A DNA stretch of 62,274 nucleotides from Actinomycetes bacterium (GCA_021793675.1 JAJYSG010000006.1:1-62274); one strand, 5' to 3'; numbered from the stretch's first letter, positions 41,166-49,353 are shown. Notes: a model not told the origin generated them from the letters alone. A program made the numbers and translations.

Positions 41166-42842
41166 TCAGGCACGGGCGCCCTGCGGCGCGGCGGCGCGGG
41201 CCTGGAGCGCCGCGGTGAGCGTCTCCATGCCACCGGACAGCGACGCGGAGTCGAACCCGTGCGCGGTCAGCACACGGTGCGCCAGGTACGAGCGCCACCC
41301 GGAGTGGCACATGACGCGCACCGGCCGGCCGGCGGCCGCCTGCCGCACCTCGTCGAGCCGCTCGCGCAGCTCGGTGTGCGGCACGTTGAGCGCACCCGTG
41401 AGGTGGCCGCGTGCGAACTCGCCCGCGGTGCGGACGTCCAGCACCAGGGCCTCCTCGACGACCGTCTCGATGTCGTCCGGGTACCACAGCCGGAGCGTGC
41501 CGTCGACGACGTTCTGCCCGAGGAAGCCGGCCATGGTCACCGGGTCCTTGGCGCTGCCGTAGGGCGGGGCGTACGCCAGGTCGAGCTCGACGAGGTCGTC
41601 CACCGTCATGCCGGCGCGGATCGCGGTCGCGAACACGTCCGCCCGCTTGTCGACACCGTCCTCGCCGACCACCTGGGCGCCGAGCACGCGCCCGTCGTCC
41701 GGGGTGATGTGGACCACCATGTGCAACGTGCTGGTGCCGGGGTAGTAGCTGGCGTGCTGGCCCGGGTGGAGGTGCAGGGTGCGGTAGGCCGTCCCGGCTG
41801 CGTCGAGCGACGCCCGGTTCGCGCCCGTCATCGCCGCCGTGAGGTCGCCGACCCGCACGATCGCGGTGCCGATGGTCGGCGGGATCGGGCGCGCCGAGCC
41901 GGGCCGCAGGATGTCGTCGGCCACCAGGCGTCCGGCCCGGTTCGCCGGCCCGGCGAGCAGCACCGGGCGCCGCGCGCCGGTCACCGCGTCGACGCTCACC
42001 ACGGCGTCGCCCACCGCCCAGATGCCGGGCTGGGACGTACGGCCGTGCTCGTCGGCGACGATCGCGCCGCGCTCGCACGCGATGCCCGCCCGCTCGAACA
42101 CCTCGGTGTCCGGGCGCACGCCGACCGAGAGCACGACGAAGTCGGCATCCAGCCGGCTGCCGTCCGCGAGCACGACGACGTCGCGCTCGGCGCCGCTCTC
42201 GATCCGTGTCGCCGCGACACCGGTGCGCACGTCGATGCCGAGCCGCGCCAGGGCGTGCGTCGCGTAGAACGCGAGCTCCTCCTCCAGCGGGGGCAGCACG
42301 TGCGGCGCGAGCTCGACGAGCGTCACGGTCATGCCGGCATTGGCCAGCGCCTCGGCCGCCTCGACGCCGATGAAGCCGGCACCGAGCACGACGACGCGGC
42401 CGGCGCCACCCGCGACGCGGGCCCGCATGACGAGGGCCTCGTCGACCGTCCGCAACGTGCTGACGCGCGGCGAGTCGAGGCCGGGGATGGGCGGCCGCAC
42501 GGCCCGGGCGCCCGGCGAGAGCACGAGCGCGTCGTAGCCGATCTCGTCGACCCCGTCCGCGGTGCTCACCGTGACGGTCCGCGCCGCCGGGTCCACCCCG
42601 ATGACGTCGTGGCCGGTCCGCACGTCGAGCGCCAGCGCGGCGCGCAGCGACTCGGGGGTCTGCACCTGCAGCACCCCGGGGTCCGTGATCTCGCCGCCGA
42701 CGTAGTACGGCAGGCCGCAGTTGGCGAACGAGACGTAGGGACCGCGCTCGAGGACGACGATCTCCGCCGTCTCGTCCAGCCGGCGGGCCCGGGCGGCGGC
42801 ACTCATGCCGCCCGCGACGCCCCCGACGACGACGATCCTCAT
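41166..42842 (-). CDS. CoA-disulfide reductase-like flavoprotein fused to rhodanese
   Basis: Residues 1-450 are an FAD/NAD(P)H oxidoreductase (VVVGGVAGGMSAAARARRL for FAD, VVVLGAGFIGVEAAEAL for NAD(P)H, IWAVGDAV). The single active cysteine is in SFANCGLPY (Cys42), as in CoA-disulfide and CoA-persulfide reductases. Residues 460-558 are a rhodanese domain with the catalytic loop MCHSGWRS (Cys512). Such fusions reduce CoA persulfides or polysulfide with NAD(P)H. The ATG overlaps the thioredoxin stop by four bases. Length is 558 residues. Confidence 0.92.
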   Translation of the reverse strand: MRIVVVGGVAGGMSAAARARRLDETAEIVVLERGPYVSFANCGLPYYVGGEITDPGVLQVQTPESLRAALALDVRTGHDVIGVDPAARTVTVSTADGVDEIGYDALVLSPGARAVRPPIPGLDSPRVSTLRTVDEALVMRARVAGGAGRVVVLGAGFIGVEAAEALANAGMTVTLVELAPHVLPPLEEELAFYATHALARLGIDVRTGVAATRIESGAERDVVVLADGSRLDADFVVLSVGVRPDTEVFERAGIACERGAIVADEHGRTSQPGIWAVGDAVVSVDAVTGARRPVLLAGPANRAGRLVADDILRPGSARPIPPTIGTAIVRVGDLTAAMTGANRASLDAAGTAYRTLHLHPGQHASYYPGTSTLHMVVHITPDDGRVLGAQVVGEDGVDKRADVFATAIRAGMTVDDLVELDLAYAPPYGSAKDPVTMAGFLGQNVVDGTLRLWYPDDIETVVEEALVLDVRTAGEFARGHLTGALNVPHTELRERLDEVRQAAAGRPVRVMCHSGWRSYLAHRVLTAHGFDSASLSGGMETLTAALQARAAAPQGARA

Positions 42843-43228
42843 CGGACCGCCTCCGCGCCCTGCTCGTCCTTGGCCTGGGCCGCGATCTGCGCCCGCACCT
42901 CGTCCATGTCGAGCGCCCGGACGGCCGCGATCAGCTCGTCGAGCGCGGTGGCCGGCAGCGCGCCGGGCTGGGCGAAGACGACGATGCCGGACCGGAACGC
43001 CACCAGCGTGGGGATCGAGGTGATGCCGAAGACGCCGGCGAGCTGCTGCTGCGCCTCGGTGTCCACCTTGCCGAACACGATGTCCGGGTGGGCGGCCGAC
43101 GCGCGCTCGAACACCGGCGCGAACATGCGGCACGGCCCGCACCAGGCGGCCCAGAAGTCCAGCAGGACGATGTCGTTCTCGGCGACGACCGCCGGAAGCG
43201 TGTCGAGCGTGATCTCGCGTGTGCTCAT
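42839..43228 (-). CDS. Thioredoxin
   Basis: The active site WCGPC (Cys30, Cys33) and the cis-proline SIPTLVAF are present. The 129-residue product has an unusual C-terminal extension of about 20 charged residues beyond the fold. It is first in an operon with CoADR-rhodanese, cstR and the small cysteine-rich gene, so it may supply electrons for persulfide reduction. The ATG is six bases after a TATACT -10 box, which predicts a leaderless mRNA. Confidence 0.93.
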   Translation of the reverse strand: MSTREITLDTLPAVVAENDIVLLDFWAAWCGPCRMFAPVFERASAAHPDIVFGKVDTEAQQQLAGVFGITSIPTLVAFRSGIVVFAQPGALPATALDELIAAVRALDMDEVRAQIAAQAKDEQGAEAVR

Positions 43229-43234
43229 GGGATA

Positions 43235-43263
43235 AGTATACCCCCGGGGGTTTCCGTGGACAA
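43235..43263 (-). promoter_or_regulatory. SigA-type promoter of the thioredoxin operon with CsoR/CstR operator in the spacer
   Basis: The transcript strand reads TTGTCC, 17 bases, TATACT, then six bases to ATG. The spacer contains ACCCCCGGGGGT (43240-43251), a perfect dyad of the CsoR-family operator type. Repressor bound here would cover the promoter. Confidence 0.7.
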
Positions 43264-43271
43264 CCCGGCGA

Positions 43272-43496
43272 TCACCGGGCGGCGGCGGCGCGGAAGGCGG
43301 CGCCACGCAGCGGCTTGCCCGCCAGCGGAGCCAGCAGGCACACGTCCAGCGCACCTACCAGCACGAACACCAGGCCGACGACGGCGAGCACCCAGCCCGC
43401 ACCGCCGAGAGCGACGCCGAGAGCGATGAGGATCACACCGACGACAGCACGGGTCCAGCGACCTGCGGTGGAGCTGAGGAACGTGAGGACAGACAT
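43272..43496 (-). CDS. DUF2892 membrane protein (YgaP-tail type)
   Basis: The 74-residue protein has two membrane helices (TRAVVGVILIALGVALGGAGW and LAVVGLVFVLVGALDVCLLAPL) and the DUF2892 pattern. In E. coli YgaP a domain of this type anchors a rhodanese in the membrane. Here the separate gene lies 18 bases after a rhodanese lipoprotein gene, so the two may act together. Confidence 0.82.
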   Translation of the reverse strand: MSVLTFLSSTAGRWTRAVVGVILIALGVALGGAGWVLAVVGLVFVLVGALDVCLLAPLAGKPLRGAAFRAAAAR

Positions 43497-43514
43497 GACG
43501 ACCTCCAGAGTCGA

Positions 43515-43886
43515 CTACTGGGTGACGACGGACAACCCCGTCGTCCGGGCGGCGGCATCGATGCTGCCGAGATTGGTGACATGGGCGAAGCCCCTGGCAC
43601 CCATGAGCGCCTTGGCCTGCCCCGCGCGGCTGCCGGTGCGGCAGTAGACGAGGTAGCTGCCGGCGGGGTCGAGCGCGCCGATCTTCGTGGTGAAGTCCGG
43701 CTGCTCGACGTCGATGTTCACCGCGCCGGACAGGTGTCCCGCGGCATACTCGGCAGGGGTCCGCACGTCGATCACCACGGCGCCGGCCGGCACGCCGGTG
43801 GCGGCCGGCGACGCGCACGCCGCCACCGACAGCACGGCCGCCGTGGCCACCACCGCGGCGACGAGCAGTCTGAGCATGCGCCCCAT
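43515..43886 (-). CDS. Rhodanese-domain lipoprotein
   Basis: The signal peptide ends in the lipobox SVAAC (Cys24). A single rhodanese domain follows (VVIDVRTPAEYAAGHLSGAVNID) with the active-site loop VYCRTGSRAG (Cys82). It should transfer sulfane sulfur at the outer face of the membrane. The product has 123 residues. The ATG has a perfect GGAGG seven bases upstream or less. The divergent promoter region to the CoADR-TusA-DsrE gene holds two CsoR-type operators. Confidence 0.9.
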   Translation of the reverse strand: MGRMLRLLVAAVVATAAVLSVAACASPAATGVPAGAVVIDVRTPAEYAAGHLSGAVNIDVEQPDFTTKIGALDPAGSYLVYCRTGSRAGQAKALMGARGFAHVTNLGSIDAAARTTGLSVVTQ

Positions 43887-43922
43887 CGATCCTCCGTCCG
43901 GGCCGCGTCGCAGCCTCTCGTA

Positions 43923-43938
43923 ATACCCCTATGGGTAT
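43923..43938. promoter_or_regulatory. CsoR/CstR-type operator (rhodanese lipoprotein side)
   Basis: ATACCC and GGGTAT face each other with four bases between. It overlaps a TAGGAT-like -10 box on the minus strand (43937-43942), suitable for repression of the rhodanese lipoprotein operon. Confidence 0.6.
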
Positions 43939-43977
43939 CCTACACGCCCGCCAGGCAGCCCGTCCCTTTGGTCCTAC

Positions 43978-43993
43978 ATACCCCCTAGGGTGT
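43978..43993. promoter_or_regulatory. CsoR/CstR-type operator (CoADR-TusA-DsrE side)
   Basis: ATACCCCCTAGGGTGT contains the perfect dyad CCCTAGGG. It is 48 bases before the GTG of the plus-strand gene. Confidence 0.6.
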
Positions 43994-44040
43994 CTACCTA
44001 GGCTGCTTGTGACAGATCGAACAAAGTGAGGGAGAGCGTC

Positions 44041-46371
44041 GTGAAGCTTGTCGTGGTCGGAGGCGTGGCCGCCGGAGCGTCGGTGGCAGCCCGGGCGCGC
44101 CGCTTGGACGAGCAGGCCGAGATCGTCGTGCTCGAACGTGGGCACCACGTCTCGTTCGCGAACTGCGGGCTGCCCTACCACGTCGGCGAGGTCATCACCG
44201 ACCGGTCCCGGCTGCTGCTGCAGACACCGGACTCGCTGCGCGAGATGCTCGACATCGACGTGCGCACCGGGCAGGAGGTCGTCGCGATCGACCGCGAGGC
44301 CCGTACGGTCCGGGTCCGGGAGGTCGAGGGCGGCCGGGAGTACGACGAGCCCTACGACGCCCTCGCGCTGTGCCCGGGTGCGGACCCGGTGCGGCCCCCG
44401 CTGGCCGGCATCGACGACCCCCGGGTCCACGTGCTGCGCCGCATCGGCGACATGGACAAGATCAAGGCCGTCGTCGACGAGGCCTGCGCCCACCGCAAGG
44501 CCGACGGCACGGCGCCGCTGCGCGCGGTCGTCGTCGGCGCCGGCTACATCGGGCTGGAGCTGGCGGAGAACCTGCACCACCGCGGCGCGCGGGTGCACGT
44601 CGTCGAGCTGGCGGGCCAGATCCTGCCGCCGCTCGACCACGAGATCGCCGTCCCCGTGGAGCAGCACCTGCGCAGCCGCGGCATCGACGTGCGGCTGTCG
44701 ACCGCCGCGGCCGCGTTCGAGCCGACGCCGCAGGCGCTGCGCGTCGAGCTGCAGGACTCGACCGTGCTCGAGGCCGACCTCGTCGTGCTCGCGGTCGGGG
44801 TGCGCCCCAGCACCGAGCTCGCCCGCGGCGCGGGGCTCGAGCTCGGGCCGCACGGCGGCGTGCTGGTCGACACGCACATGCGCACCTCGGACCCGCACAT
44901 CTGGGCGGCGGGCGACGCCGTCGAGACGCCGCACACCGTGCTCGGCGACCTGCGCCTGGCGCCGCTGGCCGGGCCGGCCAACCGCCAGGGCCGCGTCGTC
45001 GCGGACAACGTCTGCGGCCGCGACAGCGAGTACCGCAGCACGCAGGGCACCTCGGTGGTCAAGGTGTTCGACATGGTGGCCGGGGGCACCGGCGCCAACG
45101 AGCGCCAGCTGGTCGCCGGCGGGGTGGCTTACCGCGCGGTGCACGTGCACCCGTCCGGGCACGCGGGGTACTACCCCGGCACGGCGACCATGCACCTCAA
45201 GGTGCTGTTCGACCCCGAGACCGGGCGCCTGCTGGGTGCTCAGGCGTGCGGCTTCGACGGGATCGACAAGCGGCTCGACGTGCTGGCCACCGCCCTGCGG
45301 CTGGGCGCGACGGTCTTCGACCTCGAGGAGCTCGAGCTCGCGTACGCCCCGCCGTTCGGCGCCGCGAAGGACCCGGTGAACATGGCCGGCTTCGTGGCTG
45401 CCAACACGATTCGCGGCGACCTGCGCCTCTGGTACGCGCAGGACTACCCGCAGGCCGTGGACGGCGCCCGCCTGGTCGACGTCCGCACCGCCGAGGAGTT
45501 CGAGCTGTGGCACGTACCCGGCGCGCAGAACGTGCCGCTCGGCGAGCTGCGCACGGCGTGCGAGGACTGGGACCGGGACCAGCCCGTGCGGCTCTACTGC
45601 GCCGTCGGGTTCCGCTCCTACCTGGCCTACCGGGCCCTGGTGCAGCGCGGCTTCACCGACGTCGCCACGCTGTCCGGCGGGTCGCAGACCTTCCGCGCCT
45701 GGCACGACGTCGAGCCCGCCGAGCCCAGCACCGTCCCGACGACGCCGTACGGCGAGGCCGCCGAGGTGCACGCCGCGGTGGTCGCCCAGCGCGGCAGCGG
45801 CGTCACGGTCGAGCTCGACTGCGCGGGGCTGGCCTGCCCCGGGCCGCTGATGAAGCTGGCCACCACCGTCAAGGGCCTGGCGCCCGGCGACGAGGTGCGC
45901 GTCCACGTCTCCGACCCCGGCTTCGCGAACGACGGGCCGGCGTGGGCGGCCCGCAACGGCCACGCGCTGCTGGCGATGGACCCGGAGGGCCCCGGCTACG
46001 TCGCCCGGTTCCGCAAGGGCGGCGCCGCCGCGCCCGCACCCTTCGCCGCCGCGGGGCTCCCGGCCCCGGCGACGACCGGGAAGAACTCGTTCGTCGTCTT
46101 CTCCGGCGACCTGGACAAGGTGCTCGCGGCGTTCATCATCGCCAACGGCGCGCTGGCCATGGGCGAGCAGGTGTCGATGTTCTTCACGTTCTGGGGGCTC
46201 AACACGCTGCGCCGCAGCGACCCGCCCAAGCGGGACAAGCCGCTCCTGGACGCGGTGTTCGGCCAGATGATGCCGCAGGGCGCCGACCAGCTGAGCCTCT
46301 CGCAGATGCACATGATGGGCGCCGGCACCGCCCTGCTGAAGAAGGTCATGAAGGACAACGCAGTGCCGTAG
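44041..46371 (+). CDS. CoA-disulfide reductase-like protein fused to rhodanese, TusA and DsrE-like domains (ends at an in-frame TAG)
   Basis: Domains in order: FAD/NAD(P)H reductase with Cys42 (SFANCGLPY), residues 1-450; rhodanese with Cys520 (LYCAVGFRS), 460-565; TusA/SirA domain with ACPGPLMKL (Cys599), 590-660; and the first part of a DsrE/DrsE_2 domain (FVVFSGDLDKVLAAFIIANG). The reading frame stops at TAG (46369-46371), and the remaining 57 codons of the DsrE-like domain follow in the same frame. All three catalytic cysteines are upstream of the stop, the DsrE cysteine is downstream. The GTG start has AGGGAGAG five bases before. The role is likely persulfide reduction and sulfur relay. 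Confidence 0.88.
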   Translation: MKLVVVGGVAAGASVAARARRLDEQAEIVVLERGHHVSFANCGLPYHVGEVITDRSRLLLQTPDSLREMLDIDVRTGQEVVAIDREARTVRVREVEGGREYDEPYDALALCPGADPVRPPLAGIDDPRVHVLRRIGDMDKIKAVVDEACAHRKADGTAPLRAVVVGAGYIGLELAENLHHRGARVHVVELAGQILPPLDHEIAVPVEQHLRSRGIDVRLSTAAAAFEPTPQALRVELQDSTVLEADLVVLAVGVRPSTELARGAGLELGPHGGVLVDTHMRTSDPHIWAAGDAVETPHTVLGDLRLAPLAGPANRQGRVVADNVCGRDSEYRSTQGTSVVKVFDMVAGGTGANERQLVAGGVAYRAVHVHPSGHAGYYPGTATMHLKVLFDPETGRLLGAQACGFDGIDKRLDVLATALRLGATVFDLEELELAYAPPFGAAKDPVNMAGFVAANTIRGDLRLWYAQDYPQAVDGARLVDVRTAEEFELWHVPGAQNVPLGELRTACEDWDRDQPVRLYCAVGFRSYLAYRALVQRGFTDVATLSGGSQTFRAWHDVEPAEPSTVPTTPYGEAAEVHAAVVAQRGSGVTVELDCAGLACPGPLMKLATTVKGLAPGDEVRVHVSDPGFANDGPAWAARNGHALLAMDPEGPGYVARFRKGGAAAPAPFAAAGLPAPATTGKNSFVVFSGDLDKVLAAFIIANGALAMGEQVSMFFTFWGLNTLRRSDPPKRDKPLLDAVFGQMMPQGADQLSLSQMHMMGAGTALLKKVMKDNAVP

Positions 46372-46545
46372 TTGCCCGAACTCGTCGCGTCGGCCCAGGC
46401 CGGCGGCGCCCGCCTCATCGCGTGCACCATGACGATGGACCTGCTGGGGATCGCGGCGTCCGACCTCATCGACGGGGTCGAGCTCGGCGGCGTCGCCACG
46501 TTCCTGGGCGAGGCCGCCCAGTCCGGCACCACCCTGTTCATCTGA
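46372..46545 (+). pseudogene. Detached C-terminal part of the DsrE-like domain
   Basis: Directly after the TAG the frame stays open for 57 codons: LPELVASAQAGGARLIACTMTMDLLGI, then LIDGVELGGVATFLGEA, ending SGTTLFI. This is the usual end of DrsE_2 domains, with their conserved cysteine (LIACTM). It has no own ribosome site or plausible start apart from TTG at the first codon. It is either a nonsense-mutation remnant, made by readthrough of TAG, or the result of a sequencing error. Confidence 0.8.
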
Positions 46546-46552
46546 TCCGGCC

Positions 46553-46590
46553 GGCCGGCGGGCCGCGGGAGCTCCCGCGGCCCGCCGGCC
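46553..46590. terminator. Perfect 38-base palindrome between convergent genes
   Basis: GGCCGGCGGGCCGCGGGAG is followed at once by its exact reverse complement. It lies seven bases after the TGA of the interrupted gene and four bases before the cstR stop on the other strand. It would terminate both transcripts. Confidence 0.75.
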
Positions 46591-46594
46591 GCCG

Positions 46595-46867
46595 TCAGGT
46601 GAGCTTGAGGAAGAGCTTCTCCAGCTCCTCGGCCGACAGGGCGTTGGGCCCGGCGGCGGCCGGGTCGGTCACGCAGTCCTTCATCGCCGTGGACACGATG
46701 GCCAGCCCCGCCTTGTTCAGCGCGTTGGTCACCGCCGAGAGCTGTGGGACGACCGTGCGGCAGGTGGCTCCCGCCTCGAGCGCGACGACGACGGCGTTGA
46801 GCTGCCCCTCGGCCCGGCGGAGCCGGTTGACGATCCGGCGCTGCGGATCGGGCAACGGGCCGGTCAC
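46595..46867 (-). CDS. CsoR-family repressor, probably persulfide-sensing (CstR-like), copy 2
   Basis: The 90-residue protein has the same layout as the first copy: RRIVNRLRRAEGQLNAVVVAL, Cys36 and Cys65, and Ala61 where copper-sensing CsoR has His. It starts with GTG overlapping the stop of the membrane-protein gene by four bases. Two paralogues so close together may divide control of the four operators or respond to different sulfur species. Confidence 0.85.
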   Translation of the reverse strand: MTGPLPDPQRRIVNRLRRAEGQLNAVVVALEAGATCRTVVPQLSAVTNALNKAGLAIVSTAMKDCVTDPAAAGPNALSAEELEKLFLKLT

Positions 46868-47193
46868 GCGTCACCGCCCGGCGCGTGCCGGGCGTCGGTC
46901 AGCCGCACCAGGCGGCGGGCGTCCGGATACCCGTGGTCGGAGCCGATCGCGTCGTGCTCGCGCGGTCGCAGCAGGTTCGTCGGGCACCAGCCCGTCGCCG
47001 CGCCGATCACCAGAAAGACGGCGAACACCCCGGCGGGCACCGCGAGCCAGATCTCCCCCGAGGTGCCCGCGCCGACGGCGAGCGCGCCCACGAACAGTGC
47101 CACGACGCCCCGGGCCGCGCGCTGCCCGGGGGTGACGGCGCACGCGCTGCCGGGCTCGGGGGCGGAGGGACGCTGGGCGCGTGGGTGGGTCAC
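46864..47193 (-). CDS. DUF2892-like membrane protein
   Basis: The 109-residue protein has two membrane helices (GVVALFVGALAVGAGTSGEIW and LAVPAGVFAVFLVIGAATGW) and the motif GWCPTNLL, which resembles the YgaP/DUF2892 family; a cysteine (CAVTPGQRAARG) precedes the first helix. The GTG start follows a TATAGT -10 box by seven bases, so the mRNA is probably leaderless. It is in an operon with cstR copy 2. Confidence 0.75.
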   Translation of the reverse strand: MTHPRAQRPSAPEPGSACAVTPGQRAARGVVALFVGALAVGAGTSGEIWLAVPAGVFAVFLVIGAATGWCPTNLLRPREHDAIGSDHGYPDARRLVRLTDARHAPGGDA

Positions 47194-47200
47194 ATCGGGA

Positions 47201-47220
47201 ACTATACCCCCCGGGGTTTA
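47201..47220 (-). promoter_or_regulatory. Promoter -10 box and CsoR/CstR operator of the cstR copy 2 operon
   Basis: The transcript strand has CCCCGGGG flanked by AAAC and GGTATA, next to a TATAGT -10 box (47201-47206). The layout repeats that of the thioredoxin promoter, so the repressor probably controls its own operon. Confidence 0.6.
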
Positions 47221-47296
47221 TTGGTGAGGACGTGGCCCCGCCGGGTCCGGCGAGCGTCGCGTCCAGGCGTGCCCGACGACCGCGCCCCGGGCCGGC

Positions 47297-47421
47297 GATC
47301 ACGACAAGCGGTCGGCCGGCGCGGCACGACGAAGTCGTGGTCGCCCGGCACGACGAGCGGATGGTCAGCGCGGCAGGACGAGCGGGTGGTCAGCGCGATG
47401 CGACAAGCGCGGTGGCGATCG
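47297..47421. repeat. Five degenerate tandem repeats of about 25 bases
   Basis: Units begin at about 47297, 47323, 47347, 47372 and 47397 and share a GGCACGACGAGCGG-like core followed by TGGTCAGCGC. The last units run into the 3' end of ispF, whose C-terminal codons they form. The rest fills the gap to the DUF2892-like gene. Confidence 0.6.
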
Positions 47422-47866
47422 CCGCGACGCCCTCGCCCCGGCCGGTGAGCCCGAGCCCGTCGCTCGTGGTCGCCGACACCGCGACCGGCGCGCCGACGGC
47501 CGCCGACAGCGCCGCCTCGGCCTCGGCCCGGCGCGGCCCGAGCTTCGGCCGGTTGCCGACCACCTGGACCGCGACGTTCCCGATCTCGAAGCCCGCCGCC
47601 CGCACCCGCCGCGCGACCTCGGCGAGGATCGCCGTGCCGGCCGCGCCGGCCCAGCGCGGGTCCGACGTGCCGATCTGCGAGCCGAGGTCGCCGAGACCCG
47701 CCGCCGACAGCAGCGCGTCGGCCGCGGCGTGCGACGCGGCGTCCCCGTCCGAGTGGCCTGCGAGCGGCGTCTCGCCCGGCCACTCCAGGCCGGCGAGGTG
47801 CAGCACGGCGCCGGGGGCCGGCGCCAGGTCGTAGGCGTGCACGTCGACGCCGATCCCGACCCGCAT
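47390..47866 (-). CDS. ispF: 2-C-methyl-D-erythritol 2,4-cyclodiphosphate synthase IspF
   Basis: IspF catalyses the fifth step of the non-mevalonate isoprenoid pathway. The metal site DVHAY, the motif [28 protein letters not shown] and the end [21 protein letters not shown] are all present. At 158 residues it is normal. It follows ispD in the same direction. I chose ATG at 47864-47866, which fits the family N-terminus ([12 protein letters not shown]); an ATG six codons upstream is possible. Confidence 0.96.
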   Translation of the reverse strand: MRVGIGVDVHAYDLAPAPGAVLHLAGLEWPGETPLAGHSDGDAASHAAADALLSAAGLGDLGSQIGTSDPRWAGAAGTAILAEVARRVRAAGFEIGNVAVQVVGNRPKLGPRRAEAEAALSAAVGAPVAVSATTSDGLGLTGRGEGVAAIATALVASR

Positions 47867-47935
47867 CCCGGTCACGCTCCCCATGTCCCGGTCACGCCCC
47901 GATCCTGCCCGGCCGGGGGCCCCCGGCGGTCGCCG

Positions 47936-48643
47936 TCACGACGCGTCCGGCGCGCGCAGGGCGGCGAGGGACAGGTCGGACGGGGTGGTGACCTTGGCCG
48001 CGCGCTCGTCCCCCGGGACCACCCACACCGGCACGCCCTGCGCCTCCACCAGGCCGGCGTCGTCGGAGGCCGCCGTGCTCTCGTCGTGCGCGGAACCGGC
48101 GGCCGCCGCGTGCGCGGCGACCAGCACGTCCCGGGCGAAGCCCTGCGGCGTCTGCACCGCGCGCAGCGCCCCCCGGGGGACGGTCTGCAGCACCGGCTCG
48201 CCGGTCCCGTCACCCGGCCCGACGCGTTTGATCGTGTCGGTCACCGGGAGCGCGGGCACCACCGCCGGGTGCCCGGCGCGGACGGCCTCGATCACCCGGT
48301 CCACCAGGTCGGCGGGCGGGAACGGGCGGGCCGCGTCGTGCACCAGGACCACGTCGGCCTCGTCGGGCAGCGCCGCCAGGCCGGCCGCGACGGACGCCTG
48401 CCGGGCCGCGCCGCCGGCCACCACGGCCACCGGGCACGGCAGGTCCGCGAGCGCGGCACGCGCGTCCGCGATGCGATCCGCGGGCACGACGACGACGAGC
48501 GAGGAGACGGCGCCGGAGGCCAGCAGCGAACGTGCGGCGTGCACGACGAGCGGCACACCGCCCAGCGGGACGAACGCCTTGGGCAGCTCGTGCCCGAGCC
48601 GAGATCCGCTCCCGGCGGCGACGAGGACCGCGGCGACCGTCAT
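47936..48643 (-). CDS. ispD: 2-C-methyl-D-erythritol 4-phosphate cytidylyltransferase IspD
   Basis: IspD makes CDP-methylerythritol in the third step of the non-mevalonate pathway. The nucleotide site LVAAGSGSRLGHELPKAF, VLVHDAARPF and LPVTDTIKRV are diagnostic. It has 235 residues and lies between carD and ispF, a gene order common in actinobacteria. Confidence 0.96.
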   Translation of the reverse strand: MTVAAVLVAAGSGSRLGHELPKAFVPLGGVPLVVHAARSLLASGAVSSLVVVVPADRIADARAALADLPCPVAVVAGGAARQASVAAGLAALPDEADVVLVHDAARPFPPADLVDRVIEAVRAGHPAVVPALPVTDTIKRVGPGDGTGEPVLQTVPRGALRAVQTPQGFARDVLVAAHAAAAGSAHDESTAASDDAGLVEAQGVPVWVVPGDERAAKVTTPSDLSLAALRAPDAS

Positions 48644-48679
48644 GGCCGTCCCCTCCCCCCGAAGGGCGTCAGGCGGCCG

Positions 48680-49162
48680 TCAGGAGGCGAGGACCTCGTC
48701 GAGGAGCGCCTCGGCCTGGTCCTCCTCCGTGTGCTCCGCCAGGGCGAGCTCGGAGACGAGGATGTGGCGCGCCTTGGCCAGCATCCGCTTCTCGCCGGCG
48801 GACAGGCCACGGTCGGCGTCCCGCCGCGACAGGTCGCGGACGACCTCGGCGACCTTGATGACGTCGCCCGACGCGAGCTTCTCGAGGTTGGCCTTGAACC
48901 GGCGCGACCAGTTGGTCGGCTCCTCGGTGTAGGGGGCGCGCAGCACCTCGAACACCCGGTCGAGGCCTTCCTGGCCCACGACGTCGCGCACACCGACGAG
49001 ATCGACGTTCTCCGCCGGCACCTCGATCGTCAGGTCACCCTGCGCGACGCGCAGCTTGAGGTAGAGCTTGTCCTCACCGCGAATGGTCCGGGTCTTGATC
49101 TCTTCGATCAGTGCTGCACCGTGGTGCGGGTAGACGACAGTCTCCCCAACAGTGAATGTCAT
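48680..49162 (-). CDS. carD: RNA polymerase-binding transcription factor CarD
   Basis: CarD binds RNA polymerase beta and stabilises open complexes, notably at rRNA promoters. The N-terminal RID region ([22 protein letters not shown]) and the helical DNA-binding part with [18 protein letters not shown] and [22 protein letters not shown] are present. The 160 residues match mycobacterial CarD. The ribosome site is AAGGGGA. It heads the carD-ispD-ispF group. Confidence 0.96.
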   Translation of the reverse strand: MTFTVGETVVYPHHGAALIEEIKTRTIRGEDKLYLKLRVAQGDLTIEVPAENVDLVGVRDVVGQEGLDRVFEVLRAPYTEEPTNWSRRFKANLEKLASGDVIKVAEVVRDLSRRDADRGLSAGEKRMLAKARHILVSELALAEHTEEDQAEALLDEVLAS

Positions 49163-49353
49163 CTGGTGGATTCCCCTTCCAGGCCCCGTCCAGGGTATCA
49201 CGGCCCTTCCCGACCCCTCCCCCGGACCAGGAACGTCCGCCCAGGTCAGGCGGCATGAAGCCGGATCATGGCCAGGCCACGACTCCTGGGCGCCCACAAG
49301 CCGAGACGCCGCTACGCTGGTCAGGCCTGAGACCAAAGTCCTAGGAGGATCCC

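Noticed and set aside
46369-46371. TAG as a recoded sense codon (pyrrolysine or similar)
   Set aside because: Nothing in the window or in the known biology of such hosts supports recoding of TAG; a mutation, error or leaky stop is simpler.
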